Assembly (NCBI RefSeq): GCF_033095785.1
Contig: NZ_CP137134.1
Span: forward strand, 3,038,001-3,102,000
Source of the DNA: Nitrosospira sp. Is2
GTDB taxonomy: Bacteria; Pseudomonadota; Gammaproteobacteria; Burkholderiales; Nitrosomonadaceae
Direction: 5' to 3'
Length of the DNA: 64,000 nt
Position 1 is the first letter of the stretch, and each line of letters opens with the position of its first letter. A program made the translations under genes and the position numbers. Shown piece by piece: positions 26,745 to 35,679 of this stretch. The notes beneath the pieces are model-generated. The model worked only from the letters and a program-made list of their open reading frames with translations, was not told where the DNA came from and did no database searches.

Positions 26745-27944
26745 ATGAATATATTAATCACCAACAATACCCTCGCAACCCTGGGAGGTAGTGAGTGGGT
26801 GGTGGTTGAACTCGCAAGGGCCTTATCTTCTCGAGGACATCAGGTTGCGGCATGCAGCTCGCAAATAGCCGAAGCGGGAACGATGCTAAAAGGAATGTCG
26901 ATCCCCGTCATTCCTGATCCTTTTGATTCTCCATTCAAGCCTGATGTAATTCATGGCCAGCATCATTTAGATACGGTGCGTGCTCTGTGTGCTTTCCCTG
27001 ATGTCCCGGCCATCTATCATTGCCATGGATACCTACCTTGGGTTGAAGATCCGCCAGTTCATCCACGCATCCTGTATTACGTTGGGATGTCTTCAGTGGT
27101 TTCCGAACGTATTCGCTTCTCACTGGGTTTATCTGATCGAGACGTCATGACGATCCCAAATTGGGTTGACCTTGATCGGTTTCGTTTTGTACGTGATCCG
27201 AGGCATAAACCTCGGAAGGCCTTGCTTTACTTGAGGAGTTTTGATCGCAGTAGCTGGCACGCATCCCAGCTCTGTCAAGCTTTTGAATGGATGGGCATAA
27301 AGCTGGATCTCTGGGTGCCGCAGCGAGAAACACGTGCGCCTGAGGTCGTGCTACCCCAGTACGACATTGTGCTTGCTTCCGGCCGATCAGCAATTGAGGC
27401 GATGGCTTCTGGATGTGCTGTCTTGCCAATTAGCCCTTCCGCCTGCCTTGACCTTGTTGATCTAACCAACTTTGATTTCTTCCAAAGTCAAAACTTTTCG
27501 CCAAGACTGAGCACCGGCCAGTTTAATGCTGAATCCATAGTTCACGCTATTTCTTCGTACAATCCTGAGCATGTCAAAGCTGTAACCGAGGCCGTCAGGA
27601 GCAGGTGCACGCTTGACGCGGCGACCGACGCTCTGGAATCTTTGTATCTGAGGACAGTTGAGGAGTTCAGTGATGAATATCCTCTTCCTTCGGCGAGATT
27701 TACTAATGAGCTGCATGCTATGGCTAACTATATTCAATCGCTGATGCCAATGGTGAGGGACCGTGAGCGGTTGCTTTTAGAGAATAACCATATTCAACAG
27801 GAAATCGCCGTGCAGGAGCAGACGATAACAGCGCTCCATAGATCCAACTCAATGCGCATAACCAAACCAATACGAGTGATAAGCAACTTACTAAGACGTC
27901 TTAGGAGTACTAAGCCCAACCCAGGGGAATCTTTAGGGAGCTGA
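26745..27944 (+). CDS. GT4-like glycosyltransferase
   Basis: Cytoplasmic sugar transferase of the GT-B fold. N-terminal MNILITNNTLATLGGSEWVV is the usual glycine-rich acceptor-site loop; VIHGQHHLDT and SERIRFSLGL ... TIPNWVDLDRF match GT4 patterns; DIVLASGRSAIEAMASGCAV is the donor-binding Glu region. After residue 340 a predicted coiled coil follows (RDRERLLLENNHIQQEIAVQ), a tail common in polysaccharide or O-antigen transferases. Start ATG 26745 begins the domain exactly; ATG 26709 would add 12 residues. Confidence 0.87.
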   Translation: MNILITNNTLATLGGSEWVVVELARALSSRGHQVAACSSQIAEAGTMLKGMSIPVIPDPFDSPFKPDVIHGQHHLDTVRALCAFPDVPAIYHCHGYLPWVEDPPVHPRILYYVGMSSVVSERIRFSLGLSDRDVMTIPNWVDLDRFRFVRDPRHKPRKALLYLRSFDRSSWHASQLCQAFEWMGIKLDLWVPQRETRAPEVVLPQYDIVLASGRSAIEAMASGCAVLPISPSACLDLVDLTNFDFFQSQNFSPRLSTGQFNAESIVHAISSYNPEHVKAVTEAVRSRCTLDAATDALESLYLRTVEEFSDEYPLPSARFTNELHAMANYIQSLMPMVRDRERLLLENNHIQQEIAVQEQTITALHRSNSMRITKPIRVISNLLRRLRSTKPNPGESLGS

Positions 27945-28252
27945 GAGAATAAAAGGGCATCGAATAGGCTTCATTCGGCAGCAGTGTCTCCAAAAATAGC
28001 GTACCGGCAGCGTGAACCGAGGGGTAGCGACTGTGGCGGCTTGCGCCGGCATCGGGTGTCATCCGGTGTTCTCGCCTGCAATACTGATGAAATGTCCCAT
28101 AGCAGGGGTTTAAACAAGAATGAAACTGCGGCGATAATGGCTAGGTCGAACCATCGACGATTTCGCGTGGAGGAGACGTGTGTTAGCGTACGGTTTCTAT
28201 TCCGTATATTACATAGACTGTTACCTTAACTTTGTTATATAAAGGAGCCGCC
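27945..28252. other. Intergenic stretch, nothing recognised
   Basis: About 300 bases upstream of the small exported protein. Probably carries its promoter, but no clear box pair was found. Confidence 0.4.
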
Positions 28253-28552
28253 ATGAAACATCTTTTTTCCTCAAAAAGTAAGAAGCTTCAAGCGATAGTT
28301 CTTGTCAACGCCTTGATTCTGGGTTTCACAGGTATGGTTCATGCTCAGTCGCAAAATCTTAAGGGCGAAAACACGGAAAAACCGGTGATAACCGAAGAAA
28401 AGCCTGCGAATAAGAACGATGCAACGAACGAAGGGAGAATAACGCGAAAGAAACAATCGAAGCAGGAGCCGGGAAAGGACACAGGGAATTATAAAGGTGC
28501 TCAGCCGCCTCAAGGCGGTCGGTTAGGTCAAGGTCCAGACCATCCCGATTGA
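28253..28552 (+). CDS. Small exported hydrophilic protein, unknown
   Basis: 99 aa from ATG 28253 behind AAAGGAG. Signal peptide LQAIVLVNALILGFTGMVHA, cleavage after VHA. The mature chain is rich in Lys, Glu, Asn and Gln (NKNDATNEGRITRKKQSKQE) and ends GQGPDHPD. Composition and size recall the two exported proteins at 2968 and 3594 and could belong to the same loose group of envelope-stress proteins; that is inference. Confidence 0.7.
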   Translation: MKHLFSSKSKKLQAIVLVNALILGFTGMVHAQSQNLKGENTEKPVITEEKPANKNDATNEGRITRKKQSKQEPGKDTGNYKGAQPPQGGRLGQGPDHPD

Positions 28553-29384
28553 GCCCGGTACCAAGTCTGATCTTGAAATAAAAACCCTCGCATTACACAT
28601 TTGGGCATTGGCCGCCCCACGCGCCCTGGTCATCATTGGGGATCGAAACCCCGAATATGACCCGACGCCCGGCACTTACCGGTCGAATCAATAGCGTTTC
28701 ATTGTCGAGTATATGCAACGGCAAAATGCCCGTTGGCAATGCGAACCGCCACCTGCGCGAATGCGTCGGCAGGGGAATCCATCTCGGTCCCCAAATACGG
28801 CGCGCTCGGTCGGCGGCTCATGGGGAACATATTATCCGCAGCTTCAGCGCGACGTTTTGCCTTGGGTAGGCGGGCATCTGATCAGCCACGATACCGCTCC
28901 CGTATTGTTTTAGTAATGCGGCGGATTGAAGGTCGGGATGCACTAGAAACGGCACGCTAGGCAGTTGCAAACCGTGGTCAGGTCCTCCTATATGTGATAG
29001 CGATAGCGGCCCAGATAGAAAGACCCTGAAAGGCATAACCCGTAACCACATACCGTATATCTATATAACCGGTTAACCATATAACCCGATATCAGCGGGG
29101 CGAGCTCGGGGGCATTTTTACCACTCGGTCGCGGGGCCTTATGGTCGCGATTCCCAGGGCCTGGCAAAATATAATGGTGCCTATTATTTTCTACAACCTG
29201 GTGCAGCATATCGTGGCGGGAGCTTTGCACGAGATAATGACCAAAAGAGCAAACCTCGACAGTTGAATTAGCGAAGCGTAACTCTTTAACAGAATAATAG
29301 AGCTAGCAAGATAGGTTCACAGGTCAACTCGAGCTTGAGGCCGTGGAGTATGTTAAAAACCTGCAAGATTCAGGAGCATAAAAA
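28553..29384. other. Decayed stretch, no intact gene
   Basis: About 830 bases. A fragment in the plus frame at 29111-29266 reads like the end of a membrane protein (AWQNIMVPIIFYNLVQHIVA, then a stop), without start. The rest gives only short frames. Confidence 0.4.
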
Positions 29385-29660
29385 ATGCAATCACTGTACA
29401 ACGCTGACATCTACCCGGATGAGGTCCGGGAAATGATATTGGAATCGGGCCAGATTGGGATCGAGATCGCAAACCGGTGGATGATGGGGTGGCCGAAGAG
29501 AGTCGTGAACCTCCTGATCCAGGACATGTACGAGGACGTGTTTCAGTATCAGCTTCTTCAGGAACAGGATGTGATAGCCAGAGCATCCAACCTCAGCCAT
29601 CTGGCGCCGATCGAGATCGTCGTGATGTCGGGGCTGAGTCTGGAGCCCCCGGAAGTGTAG
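29385..29660 (+). CDS. Hypothetical protein, 91 aa
   Basis: Starts MQSLYNADIYPDEVREMILE, acidic and amphipathic, no domain recognised. AGGAG nine bases before ATG 29385 and protein-like composition support coding. It lies just upstream of a tRNA-Cys relic. Confidence 0.6.
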   Translation: MQSLYNADIYPDEVREMILESGQIGIEIANRWMMGWPKRVVNLLIQDMYEDVFQYQLLQEQDVIARASNLSHLAPIEIVVMSGLSLEPPEV

Positions 29661-29848
29661 AAGATACCGCGATCGTGGAACCTGCAACCTTTTCATCTCC
29701 GCTCCGCGCTGTACTTCCAGGCATTCGCCCTCTCGTAAAATCCCGCATCAAGAGTCCTTTCGGGAAGTAGGACGGGAAAAACTTGTCCACGCTAGTGGGT
29801 TCACGCAAGGGAATTGATTTAGGGACGCGCGCCTCGGACACCGAGAAT

Positions 29849-29970
29849 AAGTGGTTCCGCGTAAGGCAACGTCGGGCCTGCAAAGGCGGGGTCGCGGACG
29901 ATTCGAACCCCTTTCCGTATAACGATCATCAAATAACGTTCTGGCGCCCGCGCAATTGCAGGTTTTTTAT
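29849..29970 (+). pseudogene. Decayed tRNA-Cys with flank and terminator (copy C)
   Basis: Matches to the intact tRNA-Cys locus occur in order: AGTGGTT (D-loop), GGCCTGCAAAG (anticodon arm), CGATTC and ACCCC (T-arm and acceptor), TATAACGATC (immediate 3' flank), then CCCGCG-AATTGC-GG-TTTTTTAT (terminator). Several indels separate them, so it no longer folds as a tRNA. Confidence 0.55.
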
Positions 29971-30356
29971 CGTCTTATTCGTTCAACCAGAGCTAACACT
30001 GCTTTCCCACGCGGGTGCGCTCGCATTTTTGGGACATCTGCTGCAAGGGCATATCGGTTCGTTGCCGCGCGGTGTCGGCGAATTTCCCGGTGTTCTTGGG
30101 GCAGGGGGATGGGCCGCGTTCTCTGTGCGTTATCGTCTTGGGGACTTAAATCATGCGTAAGCCACGTCGAGCGCCTCTTCGTGCCCATAAGGCAGCAGCG
30201 ACTCATAACACCAGAAAATGGGGAAATTTTGCGGGTGAGGGGGCCTGCTCTCGTGCTTATCTAAAGGACATAATCCGTCATCTCGTGCTCGATCTTGCGG
30301 CTCAAGGTTTTTATTACGAATAGATTGACCCTGTCCCCAGTGCAAGGATATAAGCA
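29971..30356. other. Intergenic/decayed stretch
   Basis: Nearly 400 bases after tRNA relic C. On the complement a short frame ends YGHEEALDVAYA at about 30157; no start or family recognised. Confidence 0.35.
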
Positions 30357-30665
30357 TCAGTTCCAGTTCTTAAGCTTTTCGATCAAGCTGATATCCAACG
30401 ATGCCGATTCCTTCACCACCAAGGCTTAACTGCCGGCCATTTGATCACCCAAATCAGGGTTGAGTGGAGCGATGCCCACGCTGGGTCCCGTGCTAGCTGC
30501 CCAAAGCACCATCGACTCGGGAAAGCCCACGAGGGATTCTTCATGTACGTAGGTATTCGATGCTCCAGAATGCGTTCGGGCGACAAGCGGAAGATGTGAG
30601 ACAACATTTTTCATACGCTCTATGTGGCCTTCCTTGGTTCGTATGTAAACAGCATATGACGGCAT
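30357..30665 (-). pseudogene. Small gene with in-frame stop, unknown
   Basis: The frame from ATG 30665 (MPSYAVYIRTKEGHIERMKN ...) stops at TAA 30426 after QMAGS, yet continues in the same frame with ALVVKESASLDISLIEKLKN and a second stop at 30357. The continuation reads like normal protein, so a nonsense mutation is likely. AGGGGA lies upstream. No family recognised. Confidence 0.4.
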
Positions 30666-31314
30666 GACTGGTCCCCTGTGGTGGTAACTTCAAGTGGCAA
30701 GTGTATTGCAGGTGTGTTGCAGGACTTTTACCACTAACCGGATATTCATGCATCCAACGGAATAGTCCATTACCCTTTTCACCTCTATCTGCCTCGTCGG
30801 CGCCGGCGGGGTCACATGAAGCTGGACGGGAGCGGGGCCGCTCGGGCCGGGGTTGACTGCGATAGGGAATGACGCGCTGTGAATGAGATTACTCAAATCA
30901 ACGGTCGGGCGACCTGGAGATTTGGAAACCGGGTGACCAAGCTGTTAGCTTCAGAATTTAGGGCGGGGTGCGACACAAGCGGATTCAGGGGCGCTTCGGC
31001 TAATTATCTCCTAAAACCGTGGATGGAGGACATGCAGAGCCGTATCAATGAGCGTCGTCCAGGTCATTCTTTAGATTCTGCTCCACAATCCAACTTTTTC
31101 TCCGCCCCGTTTTGGCAGCTCTCACCCCGCCAATCGCACAGGCTCCTCATTATGTTTGCTTCCGAACAGAGCGAAGTGTTTCCGCCCACTAGCATTCAGG
31201 CATTCTCTGGCTTTTAACTCTAATAATGGAGATAGAAAATCCGAGACATATAGGGAATCTTAAGTAAATTGCATGTCTCGGGAAATTATTGAAATAATCC
31301 ATGATAGGAGATTT
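30666..31314. other. Intergenic stretch upstream of the KGG gene
   Basis: About 650 bases. The 112-codon frame at 30879 lacks a ribosome site and looks non-coding. The last 80 bases contain the inverted repeat 31241-31281. Confidence 0.4.
31241..31281. promoter_or_regulatory. 9-bp inverted repeat before the KGG stress gene
   Basis: CCGAGACAT (31241-31249) and ATGTCTCGG (31273-31281) are perfect inverted copies 23 bases apart, 33 bases before the KGG start. Could be a paired operator or a leader hairpin. Confidence 0.45.
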
Positions 31315-31779
31315 ATGATGGCGACAAATAGAGAAAAAACTGGCGAAGAGCGGGGTGGTGGAGGTGGCGGGACGAGTAAGCGCGGCTTCGCCTCTATGGA
31401 TGCAGAAAGACAGCGTCAAATAGCCAGCCAAGGCGGAAAGGCCGCTCATGAAAAGGGCACGGCTCACGAGTTTGACTCAGCGGAAGCGCGCGAGGCCGGG
31501 CGGAAAGGCGGCAAAGCCGCTCATGAAAAGGGCACGGCTCACGAGTTTGATTCAGCGGAAGCGCGCGAGGCCGGCCGGAAAGGCGGAAAGGCCGCGCATG
31601 AGAAGGGCACGGCTCACGAGTTTGACTCGGAAGAGGCCCGCGAAGCGGGCAAAAAAGGCGGGGAGGCCCGGGGCAAGGCTGCCTCACGTGATGATGAGAC
31701 GAAATCCTCTTCTTCATCGCGGGGTGGTTCATCCGCACAGCACGCCAAAGCGGGTAGCCAAAGCTATAAAAACCATTAA
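31315..31779 (+). CDS. KGG-repeat stress protein (YciG/GsiB-like)
   Basis: 154 aa, very hydrophilic, probably cytoplasmic and desiccation- or general-stress related as for GsiB/YciG relatives. After RGFASMDAERQRQIASQGGK come three 25-residue repeats of the form GGKAAHEKGTAHEFDSAEAR-EAGRK, then a Ser-rich tail and NH end. Each repeat is 75 bp with high DNA identity. TAGGAG stands before ATG 31315 (31318 is a second ATG). A terminator follows at once. Confidence 0.88.
   Translation: MMATNREKTGEERGGGGGGTSKRGFASMDAERQRQIASQGGKAAHEKGTAHEFDSAEAREAGRKGGKAAHEKGTAHEFDSAEAREAGRKGGKAAHEKGTAHEFDSEEAREAGKKGGEARGKAASRDDETKSSSSSRGGSSAQHAKAGSQSYKNH
31433..31660 (+). repeat. Three 75-bp coding tandem repeats in the KGG gene
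   Basis: Units begin near 31433, 31508 and 31583. The first two differ at only a few bases; the third has more silent changes. The copy number may vary between strains. Confidence 0.85.
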
Positions 31780-31794
31780 TAGTTCGGTTTACGG

Positions 31795-31817
31795 AGGGGG
31801 GAATTTCCCCCTTTTTT
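31795..31817 (+). terminator. Rho-independent terminator of the KGG gene
   Basis: GGGGGG-AATTT-CCCCC followed by six T's, between the KGG gene and the converging DUF72 gene. Confidence 0.85.
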
Positions 31818-31823
31818 GTTTGT

Positions 31824-32699
31824 TTATTTAGTTAGGTCAAGTTTTTCTATCAGGGCCTTGGCGTCGAACGGTGCCTTGACTTTGATATCGTTGTCAAAAT
31901 AGCAGTAGACATCCCTGAGGCATTGTTTTGGTTTAAATCCCGTCGAGATGAGATGCGCATCATCCGGCTGAAAACCGGCACGCCAGGCCCCGATCCGCGC
32001 TGCCCAGCGATTCAATGCCTCATCGGTATAGCCGCTTGCGTAAAGTTCCTTATCGCCATGCAAGCGAAGGTAGAGAAAATCAGCGGTGACATCCTCGCGG
32101 TAAGGCCATTTGCCTGCAGTATCGGCAACGACTAATGCGACGTTATGCTCGTGCAGCATTTGCACAAACGATTCGTCGATAAAGCTCTCGTGCCGAATTT
32201 CGACCGCGTGGCGCAACTGTCGCGGCGCGTCGATCGCGAGCCGTACGCGCCCCACCATGCGGGGCTCGCGATGGCGGGCAAGGCTCAGCGCCTGTTCCGT
32301 ATCCTGAGGTAAAAGCTCAAGGAATTGCTTCATTCTTTCTGGATCAAAACGAAAGCTCGGCGGGAATTGCCACAGGATAGGGCCAAGTTTCTCTCTCAGG
32401 TTGAATAAGCCGGATGCGAAGAAATTGGCGAGCGGCGCATCAATATCGCGCAGGCGGCGTATATGGGTTATATACCGCGCCCCTTTTACGCTGAAAATAA
32501 AGCCGGTCGGTGTTTGTTCGTACCAGTGCTGAAAACTTTCAGGTGTTTGCAGAGAGTAGAACGTACCGTTAATCTCTATGGTGGGAAATTCTCTGGATGC
32601 GTGTTCCAGCTCCCTGTGCTGAGGAAGACCAGGAGGATAAAAAACACCGCGCCACGGAGGATAGCGCCAACCGGAAATTCCGACAAATGCTGAGCTCAT
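31824..32699 (-). CDS. DUF72-domain protein
   Basis: 291 aa TIM-barrel-like protein of the DUF72 (YecE) family. Signatures: FVGISGWRYPPWRGVFYPPG, TIEINGTFYSLQTPESF, ILWQFPPSFRFD, AVEIRHESF, and FLYLRLHG near the C-terminus. Biochemical role not established in the family; a nuclease or repair link has been proposed. Located seven bases after the cupin gene and probably co-transcribed. Confidence 0.9.
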   Translation of the reverse strand: MSSAFVGISGWRYPPWRGVFYPPGLPQHRELEHASREFPTIEINGTFYSLQTPESFQHWYEQTPTGFIFSVKGARYITHIRRLRDIDAPLANFFASGLFNLREKLGPILWQFPPSFRFDPERMKQFLELLPQDTEQALSLARHREPRMVGRVRLAIDAPRQLRHAVEIRHESFIDESFVQMLHEHNVALVVADTAGKWPYREDVTADFLYLRLHGDKELYASGYTDEALNRWAARIGAWRAGFQPDDAHLISTGFKPKQCLRDVYCYFDNDIKVKAPFDAKALIEKLDLTK

Positions 32700-32705
32700 C
32701 GGGCA

Positions 32706-33047
32706 TCACCTCCGTGCCGGCGGCAGTTCTTCCCCGTCCTTGCCATAGGCAGGCGGCAGGTAGATATTCAGAGTTCGGAGCAGATCATCGCCGTTGTTGC
32801 GGATTTCGTGCTCATCGCCCCGTTCAATCAGCATGAGTGTACCCTCGCCCAGGGAATAGCGTTTCCCATTTACGGTTGCGATACCGGTCCCCGAGACCAC
32901 ATAGAGCCACTGGTCTGCCCCCCGATGGCGGTTTTCCGGGCCCCCTTCCGCCTGCCCGGGCGGCAGGACCATCTCCGCGGCCTGCGAAAAACGATTACCC
33001 GGGATGACGCGAAACCCACTTTCGAACTGAAGATTCTTTCGTTTCAT
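32706..33047 (-). CDS. Small cupin-domain protein
   Basis: 113 aa single cupin. The two motifs are GADQWLYVVSGTGIATVNGK and GTLMLIERGDEHEIRNNG. It keeps the His/Glu of motif 2, but motif 1 has few of the canonical His residues, so metal binding is uncertain. First gene of a pair with DUF72. Confidence 0.86.
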   Translation of the reverse strand: MKRKNLQFESGFRVIPGNRFSQAAEMVLPPGQAEGGPENRHRGADQWLYVVSGTGIATVNGKRYSLGEGTLMLIERGDEHEIRNNGDDLLRTLNIYLPPAYGKDGEELPPARR

Positions 33048-33211
33048 TGCATCTCCTTTCCCAGCGCGACTAAAAAAATTAAGCAGCGCCGGGAAAATAA
33101 TGCGGGCCGGGTTGGAAGAAGTCGGTTACTTCCCGCACAGCCCCATTCATCGAGTATCTGGCAGTTGCCAATCACGACGGGCAAGCAACTGGGTATCCGC
33201 ATGGAACAACG

Positions 33212-33835
33212 TCACCGCAAGAAGGGCCTTGCGAGCTTGAGGTCGTCAAGAAAGCGTTCGTATTCGTCGTCTTTGTCCTGCTCAGGCACGCGCAACAGGA
33301 ATGATGGATGCACGGTAATCAGCAATGATACGCCCGGCGCATATTCAGTCACTTTTCCCCGGCTAGCCATGATGGGGGCAGGGCGGCCAAGCACTGAACG
33401 TACCGCCGTCGCCCCCATGGCTACGATGAGGCGCGGGGTAACCAGCTCGATTTCCCTTTTCAGCCAGCCATGGCAGGCGGCGATTTCCGCATCCACTGGT
33501 TTCTTGTGCATTCGGCGCTTGCCGCGAAGCTCGAACTTAAAATGTTTTACCGCATTGGTTATATAAACACGTTCGCGCGGAATGCCAGCCTCCGTCAGCG
33601 CTCGAGTCAGAAGTTGACCGGCGGGGCCGACGAATGGGCGCCCTGTGACATCTTCCTGGTCCCCAGGCTGTTCGCCTACAAGCATCACTGGCGCGCGGGA
33701 AGGCCCTTCGCCGAAGACCGTCTGAGTGGCATGCTCCCACAGCGGGCAAGCCTGGCAATCCATCGCGGCGTCTCGCAACGCTTCAATCGTATTCCCGGCA
33801 CGGTCTGCGGGGGAAGATCCGGATGTAGCTTTCAT
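33212..33835 (-). CDS. UdgX-type uracil-DNA glycosylase
   Basis: Member of the UDG superfamily near family 4. N-terminal CQACPLWEHATQTVFGEGP holds two of the iron-sulfur cysteines. Motif 1 is GEQPGDQEDVTGRPFVGPAG. The R-loop GKRRMHKKP carries the His that in UdgX becomes covalently bound to the uracil-site sugar. Motif 2 is TVHPSFLLR. ATG 33835 was chosen because it starts the compact family length and GGAAGG precedes it; open frame reaches 33889. The R-loop His is the reason to prefer UdgX over plain family 4. Confidence 0.85.
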   Translation of the reverse strand: MKATSGSSPADRAGNTIEALRDAAMDCQACPLWEHATQTVFGEGPSRAPVMLVGEQPGDQEDVTGRPFVGPAGQLLTRALTEAGIPRERVYITNAVKHFKFELRGKRRMHKKPVDAEIAACHGWLKREIELVTPRLIVAMGATAVRSVLGRPAPIMASRGKVTEYAPGVSLLITVHPSFLLRVPEQDKDDEYERFLDDLKLARPFLR

Positions 33836-33922
33836 GTCGGTTGAGCCTTCCAGCTCAGCGGGGCAGAGGCGTGGGCGACTGGCGTCCAAGCTAGCCGACC
33901 CGGCGCAAGGATCAGGAACTGC

Positions 33923-35629
33923 TTACCGCTTCGCAGTCAACTTTTCGATTTTGCTTTCGCCCGTGGCGACCTGGGGGGGGCTCTCCGAGATCAGTTCGAA
34001 CCAGAATACGCTACCGGTGCCGACAGTACTTTCCACACCTATCTGGCCCCCCATCAATTCGACCAGCTGTTTGGTCACGACCAGTCCAATGCCTGTGCCT
34101 TCAACGGAGCCGCTCTCTTGCCCGAGCCGATTGAACTGTTGAAAAAGCTGCGTCATCTTGTCCGGCGTAAGGCCAGGCCCCGTATCCCGTATGCTTATAC
34201 GGACGCGGTCCGTCCCACCCTGACAACTCACTTCGACTGTGCCACCCTCACGGTTATATTTGATGGCATTCGACAAGAGGTTGATCAGCACCTGCTTAAC
34301 CCGGGTACGGTCGGCCCTGACAAATCGATGCACATCCAGTGGCGGAAAGATCAGCTTTATGCCGCGTTCTTGTGCTTGCGGCTCGATCATGGTCCTGCAT
34401 TCGAGCATGACATCGGTCATGGACATCGGTTCAGGCGAAACCACCAGCTTGCCCGATTCGATCGTGGCGAGATCGAGTATCTTGTTGATCAGCTCCAGCA
34501 AATACCATCCCGCGGAGTTAATCTCCTTGAGCATGGTCATCTGGTTGAAGGTCGGCGGCGGCGAGCTTGACTCGAGCAACTGAGCGAACCCAAGCATGAC
34601 ATTGAGCGGGGAACGCAATTCATGGCTCATGCTGGAAAGAAACTCGGATTTCGCGAGATTTGCTTTTTCCGCTTCGGTTTTGGCTTTGGTCAGCTCCGCT
34701 TCGATCAGCTTGCGTTCGGCGATATCGCATCGCAGTTCGTCATTCAACTTCGCCAGCTCATCCGTACGTCGCGCCACCAGTTCCTCGAGGCGATAGCGGT
34801 GTTGCCGCAGTTCCTCTTCAGATTGCTTGCTTTCGGTGATGTCCACGAGGATACCCTGGAGAAACAGCGAACGTCCCGATTCGTCCCGCACTACGCTGGC
34901 TTCGTCTCGAAACCAAAGGACTTTTCCGTCGGCTGTAAGCAGACGGTATTCACAGCGCAACGGAGCGCCTGTTTCCTGGCTCTTCGCCCGCTCCTCAAGC
35001 GTGCGTTCCCTGTCGTCCGAGTGAGTTTGCGCAAGCAGGATATCCGGATTGTCGAGCCATTTTTCCGAAGGAAACCCGAGGGTTTCGATGCGGGAGCTGA
35101 CGTAGAGGAACCGATTGGTACCATCAAGCGCGGCGATATATACGATGGCCGGTATGGTTTCGACCAAAGAGCGGTATTTAGCCTCGGCCTGCGCGAGTTT
35201 CTCTTCTGCATTTTTTTTTTCGAGCAGGACCTTCCGTTCTCCCAGCACGCGCTGGATGACGGCGGGCAGCAATTCCAGATATTGCTGCTCCATGTCCTTG
35301 ATCAGATAATCGCGTGCCCCTCGCTTCATCGCTTCCACAGCGATTGTGGCGTTGTCCGTTCCGGTCAGCATCATAACGGGAATGGAAATATCGCCCGTGT
35401 CGTCAGCGAGCGCGGCCAGGAACTCGAGACCGTTCAAGTCCGGCAGGTGATAGTCGAGCAGGACGCAGTCCGGCCTTTGCTCATGGGCGAGTTGCAACCC
35501 CTCGTGACCGGATTCGGCTTCGGAAAGCACGAATTCATAGTCCGGATCCCGAGCAAGCACTCTCCGGCAAGCCATGCGATCTACCGCGTCGTCCTCGACC
35601 AAAAGTACACGGATCAGCGGCTTAGTCAT
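33923..35629 (-). CDS. Response regulator-PAS-histidine kinase hybrid
   Basis: Cytoplasmic sensor, 568 aa. Residues 1-125 receiver (VEDDAVDRMAC, phospho-Asp59 in CVLLDYHLPD, Lys in YLIKD); about 150-270 PAS/PAC (YRSLVETIPAIVYIAALDGT ... FLQGILVDITESK); coiled coil; HisKA with SMSHELRSPLNVML; HATPase with NLLSNAIKYN, DTGPG and GTGIGLVVTKQLVELM. Last gene of three on the minus strand. The receiver at the N-terminus suggests it takes phosphate from the membrane kinase of the same operon. Confidence 0.93.
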   Translation of the reverse strand: MTKPLIRVLLVEDDAVDRMACRRVLARDPDYEFVLSEAESGHEGLQLAHEQRPDCVLLDYHLPDLNGLEFLAALADDTGDISIPVMMLTGTDNATIAVEAMKRGARDYLIKDMEQQYLELLPAVIQRVLGERKVLLEKKNAEEKLAQAEAKYRSLVETIPAIVYIAALDGTNRFLYVSSRIETLGFPSEKWLDNPDILLAQTHSDDRERTLEERAKSQETGAPLRCEYRLLTADGKVLWFRDEASVVRDESGRSLFLQGILVDITESKQSEEELRQHRYRLEELVARRTDELAKLNDELRCDIAERKLIEAELTKAKTEAEKANLAKSEFLSSMSHELRSPLNVMLGFAQLLESSSPPPTFNQMTMLKEINSAGWYLLELINKILDLATIESGKLVVSPEPMSMTDVMLECRTMIEPQAQERGIKLIFPPLDVHRFVRADRTRVKQVLINLLSNAIKYNREGGTVEVSCQGGTDRVRISIRDTGPGLTPDKMTQLFQQFNRLGQESGSVEGTGIGLVVTKQLVELMGGQIGVESTVGTGSVFWFELISESPPQVATGESKIEKLTAKR

Positions 35630-35679
35630 GGAAAAAATTTGCTATAGCGAAAATCAGATCGTCCCCCGCGGAATTTTCG

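Noticed and set aside
28636..28960. Overlapping plus-strand frames after the small exported protein
   Set aside because: Three overlapping frames of similar length, none with a ribosome site; probably decayed or non-coding.
30879..31217. 112-codon frame on the plus strand
   Set aside because: No ribosome site, no recognisable domain, low-quality composition.
31433..31660. 75-bp repeats considered as CRISPR or mobile repeats
   Set aside because: They encode in-frame protein repeats of a KGG stress protein.
34622..35647. 341-codon frame on the plus strand
   Set aside because: Antisense of the hybrid histidine kinase.
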